The notes beneath the pieces are model-generated. The model searched no databases and was not told where the DNA came from. It worked only from the letters and a program-made list of their open reading frames with translations. Positions 10,383 through 21,286 of a stretch of DNA of 64,000 nucleotides are shown here, one piece after another. Every line of letters begins with the position of its first letter. Positions within the stretch are counted from its first letter, which is position 1. The position numbers were made by a program, and so were the translations under genes. The DNA is from Agarophyton chilense (Eukaryota > Rhodophyta > Florideophyceae > Gracilariales > Gracilariaceae). The stretch lies in contig JARGXX010000068.1 of the NCBI GenBank assembly GCA_030374765.1, positions 2,604,001-2,668,000 of the forward strand, in the 5' to 3' direction.

Positions 10383-11945
10383 CAGTCCTATTCATAAGTA
10401 TACGCACACCCCCGAAACGTCCACCGAACCGTTTAAAAAGACAAAAGCACGTCTTTTGTGACGTGTGGTGGTGTATATTCTCTTTGTTAAATCACTCAAA
10501 GCTCGTTTCCTCTCACTGTATATCTATTTTCTGCAGCAGATCGCATCAACTGTTTTCCACCCTCGTCATAAATAAAAGCACGATTTAATGTTTTACTTAC
10601 TGTAGAACCCCTAGGCCGTATCAATACTTTGTTTTACGTCCATTATCTCTCAAAACAGCCATGCAACGCTTTGGCATGCCTCTGATGAGCTTGTTAAGAA
10701 ATTGGAGGTCTATTTTCTCCCATTCTTTCAATAAAGCTCCTTTTAAAGCATTTTTCGACTCATATTGTCGATTATCTGCGTAAACCCTGTAAGCAAGAAT
10801 ACTCCATAGATTTTCAATAGGATTCAAGTCAGGAGAATGGGCCGGCCACTCCAAAAGCTCAATAGCTTCTTCATTAAACCACGCTTTAGAATACCTTGAA
10901 ACGTGTATCGGTGCATTCTCTTGCTGAAATAAGAGCTCTTCTGAGTGATACATGTCAATAAATGGTTCCAAATGTTCCTTTAACATCTTCACATATATCT
11001 CTGAGTTCATATTTCCTTCAATGAAAACCAAAGGTCCTTTACCAAACATAGAGAAGCAAGCCCATATCATAACCGAAAAACCTCCATGTTTGCGCTTCGA
11101 AAAAATCTTTTCATCATGTCGTAGATCATGCCAGTAGTAGCTACAGCCATCGGGACCATCACCATTAAATTTTTTTTCGTCGCTCCAAACAACCATATCC
11201 CACTCTTTAGCATAAAATCGATTGTATTTCATGGCCCATTCCAAGCGAGCAATTCTGTGAGATTCAGTGATTAGTGGTGCTGGTTTTTTCTTCTTATACT
11301 CAAACGTGTCCAGTCTATGGATTGCTCTTGTGACTGTTGAAATCGATACTTAAAGTTGCAAGTCATTTTTTAGACGTTTTGCCAAAGAACTTTGTTTTGA
11401 AAGTGTTCTTTTTAGTTGTCTTTCATCGTGTTTAGATAATTTTCGTAGCCTCCCGGGTCTTTTCTTTTGAATATTAGATGCATTTCGTTTCAGATATCCG
11501 TGGATACTAGATTTGGATCTTCCCAGCTAGTTTGCAATTTTTTGCAATGACAAATTAGCGGTGTGAAGCGCTATAATTTGTGCTTTCTCTTCGCTGATTA
11601 GTTTCTTGCCTTTAGGCATTTTTGTGATGGTATATGTTGTTCAGTGTGAACTGTAGAGCAACGTTCTGTTTTATTCTAACAAACTCATGAACATTTGTAT
11701 TTCATTGAGCGCAGTACTAAGAAGGGCGCGCTTTTTTTTGTAATCGTGCGTATATTTTTGCACTACGTGTGAAATTGTATTTTGTGTAATGCAAGAGATT
11801 TAATAGGAATATAACCAATACAGAAGTACATTTAGTGATACAACTTCCTACGGAAACTTGCTACATCGTCTATGTCTTTGAGAGTGTCTTCGAACCTTTA
11901 CATATGTGCTAAACACGCCCGTGCGTATATTTTTGAATAGGACTG
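10383..11945 (-). mobile_element. Tc1/mariner DNA transposon with intact ends
   Basis: 25-bp terminal inverted repeats, cagtcctattca at both ends (10383-10407 and the complement of 11921-11945), pair with two mismatches. Both ends are flanked by TA (10381-10382 and 11946-11947), the family's target duplication. Total length is 1563 bp, usual for Tc1 elements. One transposase gene fills the interior on the minus strand. The ends still look usable, while the transposase is inactivated, so the copy could move only with help from another element. Confidence 0.95.
10621..11619 (-). pseudogene. Tc1-type DD34E transposase, inactivated by stops
   Basis: Reads in a single frame from ATG at 11619 (MPKGKKLISEEKAQ) to TGA at 10621, about 332 codons, the normal family length. 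It is interrupted by TAG at 11527-11529 (codon 31) and TAA at 11350-11352. The N-terminal helix-turn-helix and the basic GRPR-like segment (RPGRLRKLSKH) would bind the inverted repeats. The catalytic core shows VVWSDEKKF (first Asp), QQENAPIH where the family has QQDNAPIH, so the second Asp is Glu here, and SPDLNPIENLW (Glu, 34 residues later). Two stops plus the D-to-E change mean no active enzyme. Confidence 0.92.
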
Positions 11946-12290
11946 TACGCTCGAATGCGTTGCTGTCAGGTTTGAATTGGGTGACAGTGAGTAAGGCCAT
12001 AGGTTATATGAAAGCCTGATGGATTATATATGGTCACATGCTAGTATGACCGATAATTTTCGCTCATATCATGTTATTGTATACGGCATCATCAGGAACA
12101 GATTGTTTGATTTCGGACACACGCTTGTGGTGCCATGGACACCAGGCGCGTGCCATTTGTAGTGGTCACTGGGCGAGGGACAGTGACTATGTGTCGTGCC
12201 AGTTGCTTGAGCCATCTGGAAGATACCACACCATAAAAATCCAATTCTCACAATATGATGCACACACCTGTGCTGCAACTCTGCCAACCA

Positions 12291-12327
12291 GTTTGGGTCA
12301 TGCCGCGTAGCGCGGCATGACCCAAAC
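12291..12327. repeat. perfect 17-bp inverted repeat with 3-base loop
   Basis: The arm gtttgggtcatgccgcg (12291-12307) is followed by tag and then its exact reverse complement (12311-12327). As RNA or single-stranded DNA it would form a very stable GC-rich hairpin. It lies downstream of the Plavaka-like transposase, whose element end may be near here. No poly-T follows on either strand, so a terminator is not indicated. Confidence 0.9.
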
Positions 12328-12664
12328 TCAACATGTTCCTCATCGAGCTTCGTATGTGCTACATGGAGTGAACAACTCTTGTGGCAGTTGTTCCAAAGAT
12401 GTTTCCCATCCACCTTTGAGCGCTAGCGCACACTCTACCACTCCCGGAGACTTCCCAGCTGCTTAGCTGCACGGCCACACAACTATTTACAAGCGATCGA
12501 AACAGCCTAGAAGACGAAAAATCTACACTTTGCTTCTCAGTGTCTATATTTTCGATGACATGAGTTCTGTTTGCCATGGACATATTGCCATCGATTCTTC
12601 CGTCTCCTTCTGTGTCTCTCAACCAAAGTCAATCCTCATAATAGGAGTTCTGGATTCTTTGCAT

Positions 12665-15517
12665 TTAACAAGTAGCTGCAGCCAGAGATGTGAAGCAAGC
12701 GGCATCCACCTCGAAGAAATTGGGCACACGCCGCTCAGCTTTTGTATCGGGCACATCTTTATATCGCACTGCAGCTCCATGCCTCTTACGGAGATCGAAT
12801 GGGTCCAGCACGAGATACGCTCGTCTTGTGATTGAACCAACAGGAACGTACTCAACAAGAACGTCTTCATTCCTGCCAATAAGATACTTATATCTACGGT
12901 TGCCATGGACTATTACAACATTTTGATTGCCTTCTTCTGGGCGCGTTGCAGTCATTCTACCAAAAAGGGCGACTTTCAGATTTCGTTTTTGCGGTACATG
13001 AAAAATGGCTTCTACCAAACCAACTCCTTCAACGCCTTGCACCATGTACTTGACTGCATCATGGCACCAGCGTCTGCGTACATGATCTCCAGCTCTGATG
13101 ACGTGCTGAGCATAAGGGGATTCATGATCTTGCCACCATAAGTACTTAACTGCGACAGAAACTACATATCTTTGGCGAAGAAAGTAATTACGTCCATTAC
13201 TTACGTGCGGTGTACATGATGCAGTATTGGTTGCCTCTTCAAGCGATGAACAGCCTTTAACTCTATCGTTGATCAAGTTGGACAGGGTCATGTTTTCCTG
13301 AACGTCGCCCATTCTTTCCGCCACTGCGAATATGGAGTTGTTCCTGAAAGAACTTGGTGCTTTTCTTACAAGGCGTACACCCAAAGCGCTACTCCCTAAT
13401 CTTTCTAATTCGTGTTCTTCAATATCAGACGGGAGAGAAAAGCGTGTGGAGAGTATTTGAGGGGCAATTTCGTCACGGTGTTTGTTTGACGATCGATACG
13501 CTTTTTTAGTCGACTTGTGCTTTGACTCGTTTGGAGCCGTCGACCCCTTTGGAAGGCAGCCAAAATTGTAGCGATGGTGTTGCAAGTGCCTCATCAGCCA
13601 GTGGCATTTGGTATTCATCTTTATGCCTAGATCATTTGTCAGAGATGCGCCAAGGTCAAAAAATTGTTTCTGGAGATGTTCTACATCAGTAACACTTCTC
13701 TCCGACACCTGTGGAGCAGTGTTCACTCCTATCATTGCTTTGTTTACTGAAGCCATTTGCAAAGCAGTTTGCACCAGTGGGTTATCATCGGGAAGCCGAC
13801 TTGATATGCCATGAGTGCAACCCACAAAAACGAGCATTGGGCTCTTCGAATTGCACCGCTCATTCCAGCGAGCTTGTCGTTTGGGTTCACCAGAAAAGGT
13901 GCTACTCTGGGAATTGCGCAAGAGTGGGCAACGTCCAGAATCCGCTGATTTGCAATTGATACTGCCCTTGTGGCACTGTACACACAACGACGATCTTCAC
14001 CAAGCCATTTTCCAGCTTTGTCTGGCAACAGCCGATATATCCCCAGATCCAATAACGTGAAGGGTGTCAAACGCAATGGTCTCGTATAGGAGGAATGGAA
14101 AAGAGCCAAGTCCTTGAAATGCTGCTAACGCAGGAGGAAACTCGTGGGCACTTCTGTCCCGCCAATATATTCGTGCATTATCAAGGTTTTGCTTTTCGTT
14201 TTCATTAAGCGATCTTTTCGGCTTCGCATTTTGCAGCCGTTGTCTGGCTGCTATGAGTTGATATTGTATGGTCTTACTCACATCTCGAGATGGAAAGTTC
14301 ATTGCAGATGTTTGCGCTACAACCGGGTCAACAAATTCTGGATCCTCAGCAGATCGCTTGAATGGCATCTCGCAAAGTGTGCAATCCTTGTAACTGTCCG
14401 CATTCTTAAGGCAAAAGAAAGCGCTCTCCTGTGGCTGATCAGCGACAACCATGCAAATTCGAGAAAGCAGAATCGCATCACCTGCAACAATACCTGCATT
14501 AGAAGCGTCAATGAGGTCTTTCAGAGCCAAGAATAAGAATCTCTGAAATAATTGGAGCCGCTCCCTACGGAGCTCTAGTGCTGAGTGTTCTGTACCATTC
14601 GAGTCAACGCAAGGAGCAATTCCTACTTCATGCCACTCATTGGACCTTCCTTTCAAATTGTTGAAACGGACTCGAAGAGTGCTAACATTTTGTGAACCTG
14701 ACTTGGACAAGATTGTTCCGTCGCAGTACAAGTCAATTGCAACAATCACAACATTGGGTCCATTATTTTGTGAGTACTTTCCTATCATGCGCGAATTCCA
14801 AGGAGCAGAGTACCTTCGCTCATTTTGTTTGTTATTCGCAGTGAAACTCTGGACGCTAGCAGCACCTCCAGCTGTTTCTACTTCTTCCATCATGAGTTCG
14901 AGAGTAGATCGAAAAACACCAGTTTCGTTCGTTCCGAATGACGTTTCAATTGACGCCTGCCGCCAGTTCTCATTACGAACCTTCCATTTCCTAACATTGT
15001 CGACATATGACGTGAACGCGTCACTATTTCTAGACAGGTTCGAAAGATGGCGATTCTCTTCACTTATGTGTCTCTCAAGTCTCAGTACCAGTTCAGCCTC
15101 ACTCCTGGTCTGCCCAAGTGTGAATTGTTCCCTATTACAATGATCCAAAATCTCCTGGCACCATGGATGAAGTTCTTCAGGACATGAGTTCGACTTTTTA
15201 ATGGAAGGGTACAGTGGACTACTGGTGTCGCGGTTTTCTTTGAAGAACGAATACACGATCTTTGCCAGATTGGTTTCATGTGACATAACCTCTTGATTGG
15301 AAGAAAAGCGAGGATCGTGGCTGTCAGTAACATTGTAGACACTTTCACTTGCGGAGATATGCGCATTTTCTTGGGAATCACTACATTCTCCCTTTGGGAG
15401 TGTTGAACTCGAATGAAGTGGAGCAACCATCCTGCGTTTGGGATGAGACTTCTGCATGTGACGATGCAAATTGACTCGCTCATTATATGAGCGATTTCAG
15501 ATTGGACAGTTATACAT
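12665..15517 (-). pseudogene. Plavaka/KDZ-like transposase with N-terminal C2H2 finger, broken
   Basis: A candidate start is ATG 15517, followed by a C2H2 finger (YNCPI, NLHRHMQKSH) whose second cysteine codon reads TGA (15497-15499). The body then carries motifs of the CMC/Plavaka or Kyakuja-Dileera-Zisupton transposases: VVAIDLYCDGT, VVADQPQE with a CTLCEMP cysteine pair, FDTLHVIGSGD, and late KCHWLMRHLQHH plus APNESKHKSTKKAYRSSN, holding the presumed catalytic Glu. The frame shifts near 14030 and again near 13800. The product would be a DDE-type DNA transposase of roughly 900 residues. It stands head to head with the gene at 15820. Element ends were not found. Confidence 0.65.
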
Positions 15518-15819
15518 GATGTTGGTCGTTGCTGATGGACATTTGGCAAGAACCGGAGTGCAGTTCCTATCATCATCATGGTGCTATTTACCTCACTGAA
15601 TAAGGTTGTTTATCTTTTACCTCGTGAACGCAGCGAAAAGAAAGGTACGTTCGATTTTCGGTTCGCGATCGTCACGATGAAAGAAAGCTGCAGCATATTA
15701 TCGTTTCGACTCTTTTCGCAACTTTTCAGTTCAACTTTTTCACGTTACTTCGAAGCCATTTTGTAGTTCATTCCTCTTCGCACTTCAACTAAAACAGTTT
15801 CTTCCTCATCACGTTTATA

Positions 15820-16344
15820 ATGGACCGTGGAGGACAGTCGGGGCCTAGCGCAGCTCACGGACGCGTACAAAAGTCGAGGCAAATGTTGCGAAGAACCGGA
15901 CTGTCTACCAGAAACAATGTGGGCGAAAGAATCGAGCGAAAAATTGCAGAGTCAGAGGCACCAGTGTTCCCTCACCTTCCGCCATTTCCCCATCGTACAG
16001 AACCTGCAAGGGGCGACGCTCAGAGAAAAGAATTGAGTAGTGAGCGCCCCGGCCCTTCCCAAAGCCCAGTATCGTACATTCCTGTCAGTCAGTCATTGAG
16101 GGCAGCACACCCGAATACTTCTTTGCGTGCAGGCGTTCCGAAGAGAAATACAACTGATGCTGTTGTATCGCTTACATTGCAATCGAAAGAAAACTTTGAG
16201 CACCTCATATCGTGCATCAATAGTTTCAAATCATCTGTCTCCGCTGACAACCAAAGTCTCATTGAGCAGTTTGAAAGGCACCGCATCGATGGCAAAGGAC
16301 AGTCTGATGACATACTTGCCGAACTTCGATTAGTGAAACTGTGA
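15820..16344 (+). CDS. unknown protein, divergent from the transposase
   Basis: A 174-codon frame from ATG 15820, separated from the transposase start by about 300 bases of presumed shared promoter. The product is basic and low-complexity at first (MDRGGQSGPSAAHGR) and likely helical at the end (LEHLI-type stretch near residues 120-170). No domain is recognised. A good donor-like aggtgagt lies at about 16420, so the gene may continue into the blocks at 16.5-17.6 kb. Divergent placement suggests an accessory gene of the same transposon, by analogy with TNPA-type helpers of CMC elements, but this is inference. It could equally be an unrelated host gene. Confidence 0.4.
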   Translation: MDRGGQSGPSAAHGRVQKSRQMLRRTGLSTRNNVGERIERKIAESEAPVFPHLPPFPHRTEPARGDAQRKELSSERPGPSQSPVSYIPVSQSLRAAHPNTSLRAGVPKRNTTDAVVSLTLQSKENFEHLISCINSFKSSVSADNQSLIEQFERHRIDGKGQSDDILAELRLVKL

Positions 16345-16539
16345 ATTGTAAATGAATTGCATGATCAGGCAAACTCTTCCGAAAAGTGACCACACGGTTT
16401 GGAGAACAATATCAATGAGGTGAGTCAGGTCATTGTTCTGAGGCAAGATGTAGTCTTTCTAAGCTCTTCTTTTCTCCAAACGTTCATAGAGAGCGGAAAC
16501 GCTTCATATAAGTACAATATGAATTCATTTAGGGCAAAC

Positions 16540-17561
16540 AATTCAGGTCTTTAACGGCGTAGTTGTTGTGGTTAGGAATACGTTCGATACATGTGCTGTT
16601 TGGAGTTTTTGGATCCACAACGTGGGGATCAATTATTCTGCATTTCGTCAGAAGGAGACAGTGTACCAGTTGAAGATGGAAATGGTACTCAACAAAGGCC
16701 GGAACAATCGTGGGTAGTTAAAGGAGCAATTATTCAGGAGGGGAAACAAAATGCTCATGGTTTCCTGCATATCGAGTGTTATGGTCCAGCCAAAGAAGAA
16801 AACGGTTGAGATTTCCGTTTCGACATATGCATCGCGAGCTCAGAGTTGGGTTCACGAAAACATTCGAAAGTTGATGGTACGTACAGCTCATTAAGGTTCT
16901 TTGCTGTTTAGTGCTTTCTCACATATGATCAGTTTTCGGCGTTTTGCAGTTCAACCCCAGTAAACTGCCCTCTGAACACAAAGTCAAGGGCTACTGCAAC
17001 GCTGAGAAAGGAATACGAAATGAAGCTTATAGCCACAAATGAACATCAAAAAAACCTTGCGTTCAAAGAGGCCTGGATATTTGCATGCGAGGAGGCCATG
17101 AAAGAGGCTTTCCCTACAGCGAAGTCCGCCTTCAACAACATCAAAGATCATAAGATTGGCCATAATCTTCCTCCTATTTTTGGAGACCAATTGGAACGTC
17201 ATCCTCTACAAATGAGTTTTTTTTCTTGGTCTCATGTCTGTAAAAGTACGTTATGCTCCCAATGTTTTGAATGAGTTCAATGTAGGGCTAACTGTTGTTG
17301 TTCGTTGTACAGATTAAAAGAGCAATAAAAGGTTTGGCCGACATCAGAGGGGGAGGTATGAACCGTTCGCATGCGCCTCTATGGGCCAAAGAAGTATTGA
17401 ATCTAAATGAAATGCAAGAAGGAATGGCGTTGGGTGCAATCGTTGATGAAGAAATCAATCCTACAAATGAAGAGGGGGTTGCTATTTTAGGTCCCGTGAA
17501 CATTGTCAGTGTTCTAAACAATGAACAAAATAATACTCTACAAAGAATGAAAACTGTTTAA
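16540..17561 (+). other. possible further exons of the divergent unknown gene
   Basis: Three coding-looking blocks on the plus strand: 16591-16809 (FLDPQRGDQLFCISSEGD), about 16990-17274 (EHQKNLAFKEAWIFACEEA) and 17310-17561 (IKRAIKGLADIRGGGM). Splice-like signals lie between them: acceptor-like ttttgcag near 16950, donor-like gtacgt at 17247 and ttgtacag at about 17312. The phases I tried do not join cleanly, so either introns differ from my guess or the gene is damaged. The protein is not recognised. Confidence 0.3.
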
Positions 17562-18712
17562 CCATCATGAAATATTCAACGTAAAGATACTAGTGCTTGA
17601 TTTCAAGTTTCTATCTTTGACGTGTTCTTTTCATGGTCAATGGTTGTATTAAGATGGTACCAGAGTTCTTTAACGTACGCATGCCAGCGTCATGTGCCAT
17701 ATTCGTAGCAAGGCAATGGTGAAGAAGGCACGTTGAAAAGGAGTTAGCTATTCGCGTGCCGAGAATGTGCACGGTATGGTACCAATTGATGACATTGATA
17801 TGTAACAGGTACATTGCAATGTTACGATGACACGGTGGCAAAAATCAAGTGGGCGGTTCCTGATGATGACCTTCACCTATAAATACATAGGCTCGAAGCG
17901 TATCTACCGCTTGACAGAGTCAACTTAGTTCTATCTCGATCCGCTGGACAATCAACTTACACGAGCTGAAACTCATCGTAGTAGTATAAGAACAGGGGTA
18001 GCTGAGTAGTTTACGGAGCTGGAGGTAAGAAAGGAGTAAACGACAAACAACCCCCCGACTCAGAGACTCTGCACAGGAACCCTCAGACGGCGCCGTAAGG
18101 CATTTGTTCGGATCGTGCGCACCACTGTGCGCACCTACACTATCTACTTTGTGTAAGAGCATCACCGGCTAGTAAAAGACGCAATCAAACGAGATCAACG
18201 TTTCTGACGTGGCGGAAAGTTATTGGCTCGTTCTTTTTAGCTGGTGTACTCATTTGTTGTGGTGAATGGGAAATGAGAATAGAAACGGAGGGGTCGAAAA
18301 AGAACCAAAAAAGGCCAACAGCCACCTGATAGAGATGGTAAAAGCACGAAAGTTGCTAAAATTTAGAAATTTGCAATGGAATAGCTCCCCGGTAGACTTG
18401 CTCCAATCAAAAGTATTGGAGTATCATACAATATGACCGGCTTGCCAACAAATAAATACATATTTTGGTTCATACAGTAAAAAAAGTTTTTGGAACTGCC
18501 CTCAATTAAACTAATCAATCAAGTTCCTTACACAAGTAACCTACATGCCTAAGTCCACTCCCATTCTCGTCCGAGCAATGCGTAACGAAACTCGAGCAAC
18601 CTGAGGGTGTTGTTGGCTGTGATAGTTTCGCGCAGAGGACACCCTGCGAACTTTTTTTCCTGAGAACACCTGCGCGCAGTATTACGCAGACTCTTAAACC
18701 AGACAAAAGAAC
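17562..18712. other. region upstream of NSF; one TATA-like motif
   Basis: No gene seen. A TATAAATA box at 17878-17885 sits inside a cctataaatacatagg quasi-palindrome, about 830 bases before the NSF start. This is far for a core promoter and may belong to a solo LTR or a small transcript. Nothing else resembles a regulatory site I can name. Confidence 0.35.
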
Positions 18713-20971
18713 ATGTCACGATGGAACTTTGGAAGTCTCGGACTCAGCCCAGCAACTGTTAAGCTCATTGCCGCGTCTTGTCCGTCAAACGATTTGGCAA
18801 GATCGAACAAAGTATTCGTCAATCCATCTGATCTCCCCTCCACAACTGAGCTTGCTGTAATCAATACAAAGTTTGTATACTCAGTTGCCTCCCACAACGC
18901 TGTAGAACCTTCGCAAGTAGGGTTCAATGCAATACAACGCCGAGAACTTCGCCTGGCGATTCGAGACCATGTCGAAATTACCCCGTTTGAATGGCCTAAG
19001 AAGACTCCCGTCGAATGCAAAGCAGCAACTTTTGAACTCGACTTGGTGTCAAAGAAGGCCAGTTCCATCGAACTGGAAGCTGAGGAAATGACTCCTCTCT
19101 GCGGACGAAACCTTGCTGGGCATGTTCCTACAGTCGGCCAGTCCTTTGTCCTTGATTTTTATGGTACCTCGGTTCTACTGAAGTGCACTTCGCTAGTTGC
19201 TGATGGCTCAGTTGAACGGGCAATTCTCACACCCGAAACTGAGTTCTATTTCGGGAAGGCCCCCGGCTCAGCTGTTAAGATCAAAGGTGGCGATTCAAGG
19301 CCAAAAGATGTCTTTCGTTCAGACTTCGACTTCGAGAAGATGGGAATCGGCGGTCTTGATAAAGAATTTTCTGATATCTTCCGGAGAGCATTTGCTTCGC
19401 GTGTGTTTCCGCCATCTGTGATTCAGAAATTGGGCATTCAACATGTGAAAGGCATGCTACTTTACGGACCTCCTGGAACAGGCAAGACGCTCATTGCTCG
19501 ACAGATAGGAAAGATGTTGAATGGGAAAGAGCCCAAGGTTGTGAATGGACCGGAAATTCTCAACAAGTACGTCGGCCAGAGCGAAGAAAATATTCGCAAC
19601 TTATTTCAAGACGCTGAGACAGAATATGCTGAGAACGGCGATTCATCTGAGCTTCATATTATCATCTTTGACGAAATTGATGCCATCTGCAAGCAGCGTG
19701 GGTCAACAAATAGCTCAGCTGGTGTGGGTGATACAGTTGTGAATCAGTTGTTATCCAAGATCGATGGCGTCAATGCTCTCAATAATATTCTTGTCATTGG
19801 TATGACAAATCGAAAAGACATGATAGATGAAGCCTTGTTACGACCAGGTCGTTTGGAAGTGCACGTGGAAATCTCCTTGCCGGATGAAACGGGGAGACAG
19901 CAGATTCTTCGGATCCACACTGCTAAGATGAAGCAGAACAAAATGCTGGACAACAGCGTGAGCCTCGAAAGTCTGGCTGGCCAGACGAAGAACTACTCTG
20001 GTGCTGAAATCGAAGGTCTATGTAAGTCTGCGGCGGCATTTGCTCTCAACCGTCATGTGGACTACAGGGATTTAAAGAAAGAGGTTGATACTGGTGGCGT
20101 TTTGGTAACTATGAATGACTTTGAAAGGGCCCTAGTAGAAGTGCAGCCTGCTTTCGGAATGGGAAAGGACGACTTTGCGCGTTGCCTATTGGGAGGATTT
20201 CTCATCCATGGTGAGCGGGTTCGAAAATCACTGGAAGCCGGTAAGCTTTTCAGAGAGGAAGTTGCAACGTCAGACCGATCACCGTTGTTTTCCGTTCTTA
20301 TTGAGGGACCCCCAGGCACGGGTAAAACGGCTCTGGCAGCACTGTTGGCAGTGGAGTCAGGATTTCCGTTTGTACGACTTGTGTCTCCTGAATCATTCGT
20401 CGGCTACTCTGACTTCTCAAAGTGTCAGGCACTGGCGAAGATTTTCGACGACGCGCACAAGTCATCGTTGTCTGTTATTGTTCTGGATAATGTTGAACGA
20501 ATCTTCGAGTGGTCACCCATCGGGCCGCGGTTCACGAACAGTGTGTTACAGACGCTGATGATTCTGACCAAGCAGGTTCCTCCGAAAGGACGGCGGCTAC
20601 TTATTCTGGCTACTACGAGCAACGCAAGTGTGATGGAGAAGTTGGATTATAAGCAAGCGTTCTCGGCAGTATTGTCAACGAAAACGTTGATGCGGGAGGA
20701 AATCGAGGCGATTTTGGATGGTACGGCAGAGTCGTTGAATGTAAGCCAGCAAGCAGACGGAAACTTTGCCTCCATGCATTCATCGGGATTGTCTCCAACG
20801 TATTTCAGAACATCGCGCGACAGAGAAGTGGCGGTATCGCTACTGGAAAACGAGCAGTTGGGCGTGAAAAAGCTGTTGATGATTCTGAACATGGCCAGAA
20901 CGATAGCGCCCGACGGCCAGTACATGATGGAGATGAACCGACTGCACGCGGTGCTGGAGGACGTTTTGTAA
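18713..20971 (+). CDS. NSF: vesicle-fusing ATPase NSF (Sec18), AAA family
   Basis: 752 codons without introns, ATG 18713 to TAA 20971, the usual NSF length. An N-terminal SNAP-binding domain occupies about residues 1-200. The D1 AAA module has Walker A GPPGTGKT at 252-259, Walker B IIIFDEID with DE at 320-321, and the second region of homology (MTNRKDMIDEALLRPGRLE). The D2 module has Walker A GPPGTGKT at 532-539 and the NSF-typical VLDNVERIFEW in place of a DE Walker B (D592, N593), which marks the low-activity hexamerising ring. NSF with alpha-SNAP disassembles SNARE complexes after membrane fusion at the Golgi, endosome and plasma membrane. The frame is intact, so this is an active host gene, with SGF11 following on the same strand. 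Confidence 0.96.
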   Translation: MSRWNFGSLGLSPATVKLIAASCPSNDLARSNKVFVNPSDLPSTTELAVINTKFVYSVASHNAVEPSQVGFNAIQRRELRLAIRDHVEITPFEWPKKTPVECKAATFELDLVSKKASSIELEAEEMTPLCGRNLAGHVPTVGQSFVLDFYGTSVLLKCTSLVADGSVERAILTPETEFYFGKAPGSAVKIKGGDSRPKDVFRSDFDFEKMGIGGLDKEFSDIFRRAFASRVFPPSVIQKLGIQHVKGMLLYGPPGTGKTLIARQIGKMLNGKEPKVVNGPEILNKYVGQSEENIRNLFQDAETEYAENGDSSELHIIIFDEIDAICKQRGSTNSSAGVGDTVVNQLLSKIDGVNALNNILVIGMTNRKDMIDEALLRPGRLEVHVEISLPDETGRQQILRIHTAKMKQNKMLDNSVSLESLAGQTKNYSGAEIEGLCKSAAAFALNRHVDYRDLKKEVDTGGVLVTMNDFERALVEVQPAFGMGKDDFARCLLGGFLIHGERVRKSLEAGKLFREEVATSDRSPLFSVLIEGPPGTGKTALAALLAVESGFPFVRLVSPESFVGYSDFSKCQALAKIFDDAHKSSLSVIVLDNVERIFEWSPIGPRFTNSVLQTLMILTKQVPPKGRRLLILATTSNASVMEKLDYKQAFSAVLSTKTLMREEIEAILDGTAESLNVSQQADGNFASMHSSGLSPTYFRTSRDREVAVSLLENEQLGVKKLLMILNMARTIAPDGQYMMEMNRLHAVLEDVL

Positions 20972-21286
20972 TGAGGGGCTCAACTAACTAACACGCGCGT
21001 CTTAGATGTAGGGCCGCGGTACGATAAAAGAGACACTGGCTGACTTCGTTGAAGAAGGCGGGCGACTCATGCGCCGTGATCAGTGATGGGGAGCATACAC
21101 AGGGGAGCAACACAGCGCTCCAACGGGGCAGTGTGGGGTGTCAAAAAATTTGGGCGCGCCAGACGCTGAGTGCGCTCCCCAGTGCAGTCCGCCGCCGAGT
21201 CGAACGCCAACCCTTCCGCCCCGCCACTCCCCTCAAATCCCCCTCCCTCCTCCAAGCAATGGCTCGCGCCGCCCGGCGTCTTGTAC

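Noticed and set aside
12069-12622. Minus-strand frames beyond the Plavaka-like transposase as its C-terminus
   Set aside because: The translations are Cys/His/Ser-rich without family motifs and the region contains the perfect hairpin. I cannot support coding.
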